A stretch of 5,977 nt of DNA from Phycisphaerae bacterium (GCA_026984555.1 JALSRY010000808.1:1-5977); one strand, 5' to 3'. Numbered from the stretch's first letter, positions 1-5,270 are shown. Numbers and translations: made by a program. The notes: generated by a model from the letters alone, not told the origin.

Positions 1-363
1 GATTTGCTTCGACGCCGAAAGGTCCGGGTGGCGGTGCCGCTGGACACGACCGCGGACGATGACCGTGGGTCGTTGCCGGTTGCGGACGAGGAACGGCAGC
101 CGGTGGGGGCGGAGCTGGAACGGGCGGAGTTGGCGGAGCGTTTGCGGGAGGCGTTGGAAGCGCTCCCGGTGGAGCAGCGAACGGTGTTTGCGTTGTATGC
201 CCATGGCGAGATGACGTACGGCGAGATTGCCGAGACGCTCGGCATCCCGATCGGGACGGTGATGAGTCGGCTCTATCACGCCCGGCGCCGGTTGCACGGC
301 ATGCTTGCCGACCTCGCGCCGGCGAGGCCGCGACCCGACACGACGAGAACGGGCAACGAGTGA
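1..363 (+). CDS. ECF-type RNA polymerase sigma factor, 3' part (5' end cut by window edge)
   Basis: This is the C-terminal 120 codons of a sigma-70 family ECF factor, which directs RNA polymerase to a small stress or envelope regulon. The frame is open from base 1, and the first residues (DLLRRRKV) look like the end of sigma region 2, so the true start lies upstream; the TTG at base 4 is not a credible start. After an acidic linker (residues 15-48), residues 50-102 match sigma region 4: LEALPVEQRTVFALY, then a helix-turn-helix around 72-98 ending in IGTVMSRLYHARRRL, the -35 recognition helix typical of ECF factors. The tail after residue 103 is short and rich in proline and arginine. The stop codon overlaps the next start by one base (TGATG), so the two genes are translationally coupled, as is usual for a sigma factor and its anti-sigma factor. 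The family call is firm; the ECF subgroup and regulon are unknown. Confidence 0.92.
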   Translation, partial: DLLRRRKVRVAVPLDTTADDDRGSLPVADEERQPVGAELERAELAERLREALEALPVEQRTVFALYAHGEMTYGEIAETLGIPIGTVMSRLYHARRRLHGMLADLAPARPRPDTTRTGNE

Positions 364-878
364 TGAAACGCGCAGAGGGCGACAAACTGGGTGAGCTTCT
401 GGACCGCGTGGTGGCTGGTGAGCTCGATGCGTTGCGACCGGAGGAGGTCGCGGCGCTCGACGAGCACCTCAACGCCGATCCGCAGGCTGGTGCGTTGCTG
501 GCGGAGGTGTTACCACCGGTCGAGCCGTTGCTGCGGGTGGGTGGTGCGCCGACGCCGGCGGAATGGGAGCGGGTCTGGGATGGCATCGAGTCTGCCGACG
601 GGGCGGGCGCGGCGCCGGCGGTGCGCGGGTCGCACCGGACGCTGCGGCTCATGCGTTTGTGGCAGCCGTTGTTGGCGGCGGCGGCGTGTCTCGTGTTGAT
701 GTTCACGTTGACGGGACGCTTCACCGCGTCGGCGCCGCGTCCGATCCGACTCTCCGGCGATGTGGTCGTGAACGATCTCGAGGTGGACGACGACGCCGAC
801 GCCTTGGTGATGTACGACGACGACGGTAGTGGCCGGGCGATCATCTGGGTGTTCGAGGACGAGAATCAGGGAGCCTGA
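363..878 (+). CDS. Single-pass membrane protein, probable anti-sigma factor without zinc-binding cysteines
   Basis: This 171-residue protein probably holds the upstream sigma factor inactive at the inner membrane. The ATG at 363 overlaps the sigma stop; a GTG one codon earlier is a less likely start. Residues 1-60 are cytoplasmic and helical, with EEVAALDEHLNADPQAGALL near 27-46. This resembles the HxxxCxxC region of zinc-binding anti-sigma factors, but both cysteines are replaced (H35, D39, A42). A hydrophobic segment at about 100-120 follows arginines (R92, R95, R98), which predicts the N-terminus inside and the C-terminus outside. The outer tail (121-171) is strongly acidic, with about 13 Asp/Glu against 3 Arg, and ends in an IIWVFE motif. 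The only cysteine is C109, inside the membrane. Codon 50 is TTA, the only TTA Leu codon I found in the window's genes. Gene position and topology support the role; sequence similarity alone is weak, so it could be another membrane partner of the sigma factor. Confidence 0.75.
   Translation: MKRAEGDKLGELLDRVVAGELDALRPEEVAALDEHLNADPQAGALLAEVLPPVEPLLRVGGAPTPAEWERVWDGIESADGAGAAPAVRGSHRTLRLMRLWQPLLAAAACLVLMFTLTGRFTASAPRPIRLSGDVVVNDLEVDDDADALVMYDDDGSGRAIIWVFEDENQGA
868..873 (+). promoter_or_regulatory. Ribosome binding site AGGGAG that fixes the start of the basic secreted protein
   Basis: AGGGAG lies six bases before the ATG at 880. It sits inside the last codons of the anti-sigma gene. It favours the ATG at 880 over the in-frame GTG at 829, which would overlap the upstream gene by 50 bases and push the signal peptide inward. 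Confidence 0.7.
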
Positions 879-879
879 C

Positions 880-1422
880 ATGAACGTGAAGACACTGCGG
901 GAAGCAAAGCGCTCCGCCGGGCCAGGCGTTTGGCGACGCCGCACCGATTCGGTGAGCCGGTTTGCCGCGTTGCTGGTGGTGTTGGTGATGTGGCTGGCGC
1001 CGCCGGCGCTGGCCGGGCCGAAGCCCAAGTCCGCTCGCTACGAAGTGACGGTCTGGGCGATTCGGGCGACGCGGGCGAACAAGACGGTGTCGCCGGAACT
1101 GCGCACGATCGCCAAGGAGCTGCGCAAGCGGTTCAAGTACACGGGGTTTACGCTGGAGAAGAAGAAAACCGCCAAGGTCGCCGCAGGTCGGCGGATGGAT
1201 GCCCAGTTGATCGGCCGGTATCGGTTGCGTGTCACGCCGACGGCCCGCAAGAAAGGCCGCGTGACGCTCAGGCTGGAGGTATACCGGCGGGAGGGCAAGA
1301 AAGACAAGCGTCTGGTGGGGACGACGGTGACGATACGGGCGGGGCGTTCTCAACTGCTGGGTGGTTGGCGGATCGAGCCCGGTCGCGATGACGTGCTCAT
1401 CATCGCGGTCTCGGCGCGCTGA
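880..1422 (+). CDS. Small secreted, strongly basic protein of unknown function, third gene of the ECF operon
   Basis: I do not recognise a named family. The 180-residue product starts one base after the anti-sigma stop. Arginines at 19-21 and 27 precede a hydrophobic stretch at about 28-44 ending in PPALA, so a signal peptide is likely, with cleavage after A45. The n-region is long, about 27 residues. The mature part (46-180) has about 37 Lys/Arg against 11 Asp/Glu and no cysteine. It alternates strand-like segments (YEVTVWAIRAT at 54-64, YRLRVTP, VTLRLEVYRR, TTVTIRAG) with a basic helical patch (ELRTIAKELRKRFKYTGF) and ends in DDVLIIAVSAR, which suggests a small beta-rich periplasmic domain. 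Its place directly behind the sigma and anti-sigma genes suggests a link to signal sensing or to the response. The strong positive charge contrasts with the acidic outer tail of the anti-sigma protein, so a direct contact is possible but untested. Being a real gene is well supported; the role is not. Confidence 0.82.
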   Translation: MNVKTLREAKRSAGPGVWRRRTDSVSRFAALLVVLVMWLAPPALAGPKPKSARYEVTVWAIRATRANKTVSPELRTIAKELRKRFKYTGFTLEKKKTAKVAAGRRMDAQLIGRYRLRVTPTARKKGRVTLRLEVYRREGKKDKRLVGTTVTIRAGRSQLLGGWRIEPGRDDVLIIAVSAR

Positions 1423-1438
1423 GCGAGGGGGCGGGAGC

Positions 1439-2734
1439 TCAGGCCGGGACGGTACGCTCGGCGGAGGGAGCGAGGCGGCGCGGAGCGGGTACGGGGGTGA
1501 TCTCCAACGTCAACGCGGAGACGTCGTCGTCGAATGGCTGACCGGCGAAAAGCTGCGCCTCACGCACGAGCCGCGTCAGACAGTGTTGGGGTTCGTCGCG
1601 GCGGGTACCGGCCAGGGCGTGAAGAACACGGTCGATGCCGAAGAGCTGCTTGCTGGCGTTTCGGGCTTCGATGATGCCATCGGAGACGAGGTAGAGTCGA
1701 TCACCGGGCGCGAGTTTCAACTCGCGGGTGGTGTAATCGGGTTCGGGTACCCAGCCGATCGCGTAGACGGGGCGGGTGAGATCGACCGGGCCGCCGCCGG
1801 CGGGAAGATAGATCGGTCCCGGCTGGCCGGCGGAGACGTACCGAAGTAGCCGCGTGCGCGTGTTCAACACCCCGTAGAAAAGTGTGAAATATTGCCACGT
1901 TTCCAGGTCGAGTTGGAATCGGCGGTTGAGTTCCAGCGCGACCTCGTGTGGGGGGGTGGGTTCGAGCGTGTCGTCGGGAGAGCGGCGACGTTGCACGAGC
2001 GAGGGTCGATCTCCCTGCGGTGCGAGGATCCGGCTGAGGGTGACGGACAGCAGCGCCGCGCGGACGCCGTGACCGCTCACGTCGAGCAGATAGAACGCGA
2101 CGTGCTCCTCGTCGAGCGTGAACACGTCGAGGATATCTCCGGCCAGGTCGGCGCACGGTTCGAACATCCAGGCGAAGCGAACGCCGGGAACCTCGGGCAG
2201 CGACGCGGGGAGCAAGGCGCGTTGGACGGCGGCGGCGGAGAGGAGGTCGCCTTTCATTCGCGCGTAAGCGTCTTGCAGCTCGCGGTTGGTCGCTTCGATC
2301 TGGGCGTGACGGAGCTCGAGGTCGTGTTCGAGCGCCAGGATGTGATCGTAGGCGCGTTTGAGTGCCAGTTGTGTTCGGACGCGGGCGAGCACGACGGGGA
2401 GGTCGAGCGGCTTGGCGATGTAATCGTTGGCTCCGGTTTCGAGGGCGTGGACGGTGTGGCCGCGCTCACCCCACCCGGTCACCATGATGATTGGCAACTC
2501 GCTGCGGCTGCGTGTTTTGCGCACACGGCGCAGAACCTCGAATCCGTCGATCCCGGGCATGGTGATGTCGAGCAGGATGAGGTCGAAGGAATCGCGGTCG
2601 AGAAGATCGAGCGCGGCGGACCCGTTCGCTGCTTCGATGGTGGTGTAGCCGCGTTGCGTCAGGCATTCGCACAAGGCGCTGCGATTGGCGTCGTCGTCAT
2701 CGACGATCAGCACTCTTCCTGAGTTTGCTCCCAT
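1439..2734 (-). CDS. Response regulator with SpoIIE/RsbU-type PP2C serine phosphatase output
   Basis: This 431-residue cytoplasmic protein has a receiver domain at about 6-122, with acidic residues D12/D13, phospho-acceptor D56 (LILLDITMPGIDGFEVL), T86 and K108 (AKPLD). A charged helical linker follows (about 124-165, probable coiled coil), then a PP2C phosphatase domain at about 168-412. The phosphatase opens with AAVQRALLP, and its metal-binding motifs are all present: D200 in AGDILDVF, D218 in LLDVSGHG, D352 in LVSDGIIEA, and D402-D404 before VSALTL. It should therefore be active, with phosphorylation of D56 switching phosphatase activity. In the family, such enzymes dephosphorylate a STAS anti-anti-sigma protein in a partner-switching pathway; neither that protein nor the kinase is encoded here. 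GAGGAGG (2742-2748) lies seven bases before the ATG. The gene converges on the ECF operon with only 16 bases between stops. The last 20 residues are a low-complexity tail. Domain calls are firm; the target is unknown. Confidence 0.95.
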   Translation of the reverse strand: MGANSGRVLIVDDDDANRSALCECLTQRGYTTIEAANGSAALDLLDRDSFDLILLDITMPGIDGFEVLRRVRKTRSRSELPIIMVTGWGERGHTVHALETGANDYIAKPLDLPVVLARVRTQLALKRAYDHILALEHDLELRHAQIEATNRELQDAYARMKGDLLSAAAVQRALLPASLPEVPGVRFAWMFEPCADLAGDILDVFTLDEEHVAFYLLDVSGHGVRAALLSVTLSRILAPQGDRPSLVQRRRSPDDTLEPTPPHEVALELNRRFQLDLETWQYFTLFYGVLNTRTRLLRYVSAGQPGPIYLPAGGGPVDLTRPVYAIGWVPEPDYTTRELKLAPGDRLYLVSDGIIEARNASKQLFGIDRVLHALAGTRRDEPQHCLTRLVREAQLFAGQPFDDDVSALTLEITPVPAPRRLAPSAERTVPA

Positions 2735-2757
2735 CCGTGGGCCTCCTCACGCGGAAC

Positions 2758-2785
2758 ACGATACAACATCGGCCGCGCAGGTCAA
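2758..2785 (-). promoter_or_regulatory. Probable sigma-70-type promoter of the receiver-phosphatase gene
   Basis: On the minus strand, TTGACC (2785-2780) is followed after 16 bases by TATCGT (2763-2758). This matches the -35 box at five of six positions and the -10 box at four of six. Transcription would start near 2751, leaving a leader of about 17 bases that carries the GAGGAGG ribosome binding site. Position and spacing are good; it was found by eye. Confidence 0.5.
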
Positions 2786-2816
2786 TCGGGAGGAGGAGGC
2801 GTCGCGGAGCGGGTTG

Positions 2817-2832
2817 GGCCGATGGGTCGGCC
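2817..2832 (-). terminator. Short hairpin after the NifU-like gene, weak terminator candidate
   Basis: GGCCGA and TCGGCC form a perfect six-base-pair stem around a four-base loop, four bases after the stop of the NifU-like gene. No run of T follows on the minus strand, so it is not a textbook intrinsic terminator. It may only protect the 3' end or be chance in G+C-rich DNA. Confidence 0.25.
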
Positions 2833-2836
2833 GTGG

Positions 2837-3088
2837 TCAGACGCTGACGACTTCGCGGACTTCGGGGACGTTTTCGCGCACGGCGCGTTCGACGCCCATT
2901 TTGAGGGTTTGGGCGGCGTGGGGGCAGCCGGTGCATGCGCCGCGGAGCTGGACGGTGACGACGCCGTCCTCACTTACGTCGAGCAAGGCGATGTCGCCGC
3001 CGTCGCCCTGGATGTAGGGTCGAATCTGCTCGATGACGTGTTCGACGCGGTAGTACAGCTCGCTGTGTTCCTGCGGGGACTCGCTCAT
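2837..3088 (-). CDS. NifU C-terminal domain-type Fe-S cluster scaffold/carrier protein
   Basis: This 83-residue protein is essentially one NifU C-terminal (Nfu-type) domain, which binds a 4Fe-4S or 2Fe-2S cluster through a CxxC pair and passes it to client proteins in the cytoplasm. Visible signatures are VEHVIEQIRPYIQGDGGDI (15-33), with the family GDGGD motif, then a strand pair and GACTGCP (50-56), with C52 and C55 as the cluster ligands, followed by a helix (TLKMGVERAV) and VPEVREVV near the end. The usual N-terminal NifU/IscU domain is absent, as in stand-alone Nfu proteins. An in-frame start at 3160 is open but would add 24 residues and run into the tRNA gene; the ATG at 3088 has a clear GGAGG five bases upstream and is preferred. 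There are no other Fe-S genes in view. It is probably read on the same transcript as the tRNA upstream. The family call is very secure. Confidence 0.93.
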   Translation of the reverse strand: MSESPQEHSELYYRVEHVIEQIRPYIQGDGGDIALLDVSEDGVVTVQLRGACTGCPHAAQTLKMGVERAVRENVPEVREVVSV

Positions 3089-3093
3089 GAAAA

Positions 3094-3098
3094 CCTCC
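3094..3098 (-). promoter_or_regulatory. Ribosome binding site GGAGG that fixes the start of the NifU-like gene
   Basis: GGAGG on the minus strand lies five bases before the ATG at 3088. It is the evidence for the 83-residue form over the longer reading from 3160, which would overlap the tRNA. Confidence 0.7.
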
Positions 3099-3133
3099 GT
3101 GCGGTCGGGACGATCGCGGGGGGGCACAACCAC

Positions 3134-3206
3134 TGGGGCAGGCGGGACTCGAACCCGCACTGGAGGGATTTTAAGTCCCTTGCCTCTGCCGTTGGGCTAC
3201 TGCCCC
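3134..3206 (-). tRNA. tRNA-Leu (anticodon UAA), with an unusual short variable loop
   Basis: The minus strand folds into a full 73-base cloverleaf. The acceptor stem is GGGGCAG with CTGCCCC (7 bp, perfect), bases 8-9 are TA, and the D stem is GCC/GGC (3 bp) with a ten-base loop holding GG. The anticodon stem AGGGA/TCCCT encloses loop CTTAAAA, the variable loop is CCAGT, and the T arm is GCGGG-TTCGAGT-CCCGC. The discriminator base is A73, and CCA is not encoded. T33 sets the anticodon as TAA (3173-3171), which reads codon UUA (Leu). Bacterial tRNA-Leu normally carries a long variable arm of ten or more bases; here it is only five, giving a class I shape. The three-pair D stem with extra bases before A21, and A73, do resemble tRNA-Leu. 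The cloverleaf is unmistakable; charging with leucine is inferred from the anticodon. Confidence 0.9.
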
Positions 3207-3228
3207 AACTCTTGCTGACGCTTGGGGT

Positions 3229-3256
3229 ATCTTAGTCTCCCCACCGGCGATTCCAA
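3229..3256 (-). promoter_or_regulatory. Possible promoter of the tRNA (and perhaps the NifU-like gene)
   Basis: On the minus strand, TTGGAA (3256-3251) and TAAGAT (3234-3229) are separated by 16 bases, each matching the consensus at four of six positions. The -10 box ends 22 bases before the tRNA, which allows a leader of about 15 bases. I see no terminator between the tRNA and the NifU-like start, so one transcript could carry both. Confidence 0.4.
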
Positions 3257-3324
3257 ACGGGAGGTTGGACGGATTTGGGCCGAAAAGGCGGGGTGCCGGG
3301 GCTGGCGGGTTGGCGGGGTATGGG

Positions 3325-3366
3325 ACGGGCGGCGGCTTTTCGAGTTCCTGAAAGGCCGCCGCCCGT
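3325..3366. terminator. Perfect 12-bp stem-loop between the secreted-protein gene and the tRNA
   Basis: ACGGGCGGCGGC (3325-3336) pairs perfectly with GCCGCCGCCCGT (3355-3366) around an 18-base loop, and TTT/AAA inside the loop can extend the stem past a one-base bulge. On the plus strand a T-rich stretch follows (GTTTGTTGTT); on the minus strand none does. Its place downstream of the 3422-5110 gene and upstream of the tRNA promoter suggests a second barrier to read-through, or an mRNA 3'-end stabiliser. No plus-strand gene nearby needs it. Confidence 0.5.
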
Positions 3367-3391
3367 GTTTGTTGTTGGGGCCGTTGTCGGG

Positions 3392-3419
3392 AAAAGGCGT
3401 CGAGGCCCGCTCGTACGCC
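3392..3419 (-). terminator. Likely intrinsic terminator of the secreted beta-helix gene
   Basis: Beginning two bases after the stop codon, the minus strand forms GGCGT-A-CGAG, loop CGGGC, CTCG-ACGCC: nine pairs with a one-base bulge. It is followed at once by TTTT and then CCCG. The T run is short but correctly placed for an intrinsic terminator of the gene ending at 3422. Confidence 0.6.
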
Positions 3420-3421
3420 GG

Positions 3422-5110
3422 TTAGCGGGGGAAGCAGATGTTTGCCCAGTTGGCGAGCATCAGGGAGAGGTCGTTCAAGTCCGTATCGCCGTCTCCGTCG
3501 AGGTCGCCGTAGCCGTCGTTGCCGTAAGCGCCGATCAGGATGGCGAGGTCGGAGAGGAACACGCCGCCGTCGCAGTCGAGATCGCCGAGGCAGAATCCCT
3601 CGGGCGGCTCGAAGAGTGTGGCGGGGCTTTGGACGTCGAGGGGGTCGGCGGGTTCGGCGACGAGTGTGAGTCGGACGCGGTAGGTTTGCGGTCGTCGCCC
3701 GCAGGTTTCCCAGAGGCCGAGTTGGTCGTCATGCACGGGCAGGAAGTGTGGGCCGCCGATGGGCGTCCAGGTAGATGGTTCGTCGCCGGCGCTCCATTCG
3801 AGCAGGTAGCCGGTGAAGTCGATGGTGCTTTCGGGACCGGCGATGACGCGGGCGGTTCCACGGAGTGGAACGGGGTCGCCGGCGAGGGCGGCGGCCGGCT
3901 CGAGCGCATAGTCGAAGATGGTGGCGGCGTCGTGCGCAGCGGGGTCGGCGACGTACTCCGTGTTGTTGAGCACGAGATAGGCGTTGTCGCGGGCGTGGAC
4001 GCGCGCGTCGAGCAGAGCGCTCGAGACGACGACGGCGACGCCGTTGCTTTCGGCGATGGTTTGCGAGAGGTTGGTGCTTTGGGCGAGCAGCAATTGGCCA
4101 TCGCCGGAGACGCCCACGTAGCCGCCGCTGCCGTCGCAAAGCGATCCGATGACCTGGGCCTGGGCCTGGTCATCGACGAGCAATTCGCCGAAGACGGCGT
4201 CCTGGATGGTGAGCAGCGTCTGGCCGTAGGCGTAGAAGTTCCACGTGCCGACGATGGAATCCACGAAATGGAGGTGGATATCGCCCCAGTCGAAAGTGCT
4301 GTCCGCGAGGACGGCGCTGTTGGCGATGCCGGCGATTTCGATTTCGTTGTCATGTTCGAAGAGGTTGCCGGCGACGAGCAGCTCGCTGTCGCGGTAGGTG
4401 GCGCTCGATCCGCTGCGGGCCATGCTGCCCCAGGAGACGTTGGCGCAGTCGGTGAGGGTGGCGGCATAGGGGATGCCGCTGGCCCAGGGGGTGTTGGGAT
4501 CGAGTGAGAAGGAAGGGACGTCGCCGGGCGGGGGGAGCGTGGTATCCACGACGGCGCCGTCGGGCAGTGTGATCCAGAACAGCACCGTCTGGGTACCGCT
4601 GATGGTCAGGGTGTTGGTGCCCATTTCGAGGAACTCGCCGCCGTTGATGCAGTCCGACAGCGCCGCGGAGGCGTTTTCGAACAGGGCCCAGGTGGCGAAG
4701 CCGGAAGGGATGGCGACGCGGGTAAACGCGGCGTCGGCGTCGCCGGCGAGTCCGATGCTGAAGCTCTCGTCGTTACCGTCGATGATGGCGTCGGTCATGG
4801 TGACCCGGCTCTGTCCCCAAGCCTGGATGCCGCTCTGGTAGGAAAAGAGCTGCGGAAAGCGCAGACCGGCGCCGGTGAGTTCGAATCGGCTGGAGCCGGT
4901 GAGGGTGACGGTGCCGGTGACGGTGAGGACGGCCCCATCGGTGACGGCGAGGCGTGCCTGGTTGACGAGGAAAACATTTCCGTCGATCAGCAGGTCCGTG
5001 GTGAGCGTGACGCTTTCGTTCGGGTCGGTGGCCCCGATGATCCAATCTTCGGCAGTTGCGGTGTTTGCGACCGCCAGCCACACCCCCGTTGCCAGAATCA
5101 GTGTGCGCAT
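3422..5110 (-). CDS. Secreted beta-helix-like protein with C-terminal dockerin-like calcium-binding repeats
   Basis: This 562-residue protein is exported. A short basic start (MR), a hydrophobic stretch and NTATA give a signal peptide cut after A20. Residues about 25-400 are low in charge and rich in strand-forming stretches, with recurring short units such as LAVTDGAVLTVTGTVTLTG, SRVTMTDAIIDGN and LTIQDAVF. This is the look of a right-handed parallel beta-helix with weak repeats. Residues 433-485 (YLLEWSAG...W..I...LGLWETCG...YRVRLTLV) resemble a beta-sandwich module of cell-surface proteins. Residues 506-562 hold two dockerin-like EF-hand loops, DLDCDGGVFLSD (510-521) and DLDGDGDTDLND (536-547), of the kind common at the C-termini of planctomycete secreted proteins. 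Known dockerins bind cohesins or calcium; whether this one docks anything is unknown. The frame is open to 5299, but the ATG at 5110 has AGGAG eight bases upstream and puts the signal peptide first. No catalytic motif is evident; it may be structural, adhesive or polysaccharide-binding. Confidence 0.88.
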   Translation of the reverse strand: MRTLILATGVWLAVANTATAEDWIIGATDPNESVTLTTDLLIDGNVFLVNQARLAVTDGAVLTVTGTVTLTGSSRFELTGAGLRFPQLFSYQSGIQAWGQSRVTMTDAIIDGNDESFSIGLAGDADAAFTRVAIPSGFATWALFENASAALSDCINGGEFLEMGTNTLTISGTQTVLFWITLPDGAVVDTTLPPPGDVPSFSLDPNTPWASGIPYAATLTDCANVSWGSMARSGSSATYRDSELLVAGNLFEHDNEIEIAGIANSAVLADSTFDWGDIHLHFVDSIVGTWNFYAYGQTLLTIQDAVFGELLVDDQAQAQVIGSLCDGSGGYVGVSGDGQLLLAQSTNLSQTIAESNGVAVVVSSALLDARVHARDNAYLVLNNTEYVADPAAHDAATIFDYALEPAAALAGDPVPLRGTARVIAGPESTIDFTGYLLEWSAGDEPSTWTPIGGPHFLPVHDDQLGLWETCGRRPQTYRVRLTLVAEPADPLDVQSPATLFEPPEGFCLGDLDCDGGVFLSDLAILIGAYGNDGYGDLDGDGDTDLNDLSLMLANWANICFPR

Positions 5111-5118
5111 GGGTCTTG

Positions 5119-5123
5119 CTCCT
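5119..5123 (-). promoter_or_regulatory. Ribosome binding site AGGAG that fixes the start of the secreted protein
   Basis: AGGAG on the minus strand is eight bases before the ATG at 5110. The start it selects begins directly with a signal peptide, unlike the 63-residue proline- and arginine-rich extension that is open upstream. Confidence 0.65.
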
Positions 5124-5166
5124 GTTGGGTTAGAAAACCTCAGCGATTTTGTAACAACGGCCCTTT

Positions 5167-5190
5167 CGGCGGGGTATTCCGCCGCGGCGG
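5167..5190. repeat. G+C-rich palindromic cluster in the divergent intergenic region
   Basis: Three half-sites lie together: CGGCGG (5167-5172), CCGCCG (5179-5184) and CGGCGG (5185-5190). The first two form a six-pair stem around the loop GGTATT, and the last two form an uninterrupted 12-base palindrome, so the two pairings compete. CGGCGGG also recurs 18 bases on (5185-5191), and each copy is followed within a few bases by TATTC. It lies in the leader or promoter area of the minus-strand gene. It could be an operator or RNA structure, or chance in G+C-rich DNA. Confidence 0.35.
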
Positions 5191-5270
5191 GCGGATATTC
5201 GCGAAGTGGTCCCGTTTTGATGGGAAAAGGGGGGCGAGTGTGTCGGCGCGGAGGAGGCGAGGTTGGGTCG

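Noticed and set aside
1419..1442. CTGAG/CTCAG inverted repeat spanning both convergent stop codons as a shared terminator
   Set aside because: It is only five pairs with a 14-base loop and has no T run; the match follows partly from each strand having a TGA stop.
1892..2722. Plus-strand open frame of 276 codons opposite the receiver-phosphatase gene
   Set aside because: The minus strand holds an unbroken receiver plus PP2C protein with all motifs, and the plus frame shows none.
3089..3160. N-terminal extension of the NifU-like protein to an upstream start
   Set aside because: It would overlap the tRNA gene, adds a proline- and arginine-rich stretch not seen in the family, and ignores the good ribosome binding site before 3088.
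3134..3206. tRNA as an integration (att) site for a mobile element
   Set aside because: There is no integrase, no duplicated tRNA end and no change in composition in the flanks visible here.
3535..4467. Minus-strand 310-codon frame inside the secreted-protein gene
   Set aside because: The product is almost only Ser, Pro, Thr, Ala and Arg, which is typical of an out-of-frame reading.
3275..4507. Long plus-strand open frame of 410 codons opposite the secreted-protein gene
   Set aside because: Its translation is Gly/Val/Ala/Glu-rich with no domain pattern, and the opposite strand encodes a signal peptide, repeats and dockerin-like loops. It is an antisense shadow of G+C-rich coding DNA.
5129..5157. 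Minus-strand TTGTTA and TCTAAC, 17 bases apart, as promoter of the secreted-protein gene
   Set aside because: The boxes match only four of six each, and the start site would fall inside the ribosome binding site, leaving almost no leader.
5211..5230. CCCGTTTT/AAAAGGGG stem as a terminator
   Set aside because: It has a mismatch, no following T run, and no gene ending nearby on either strand.
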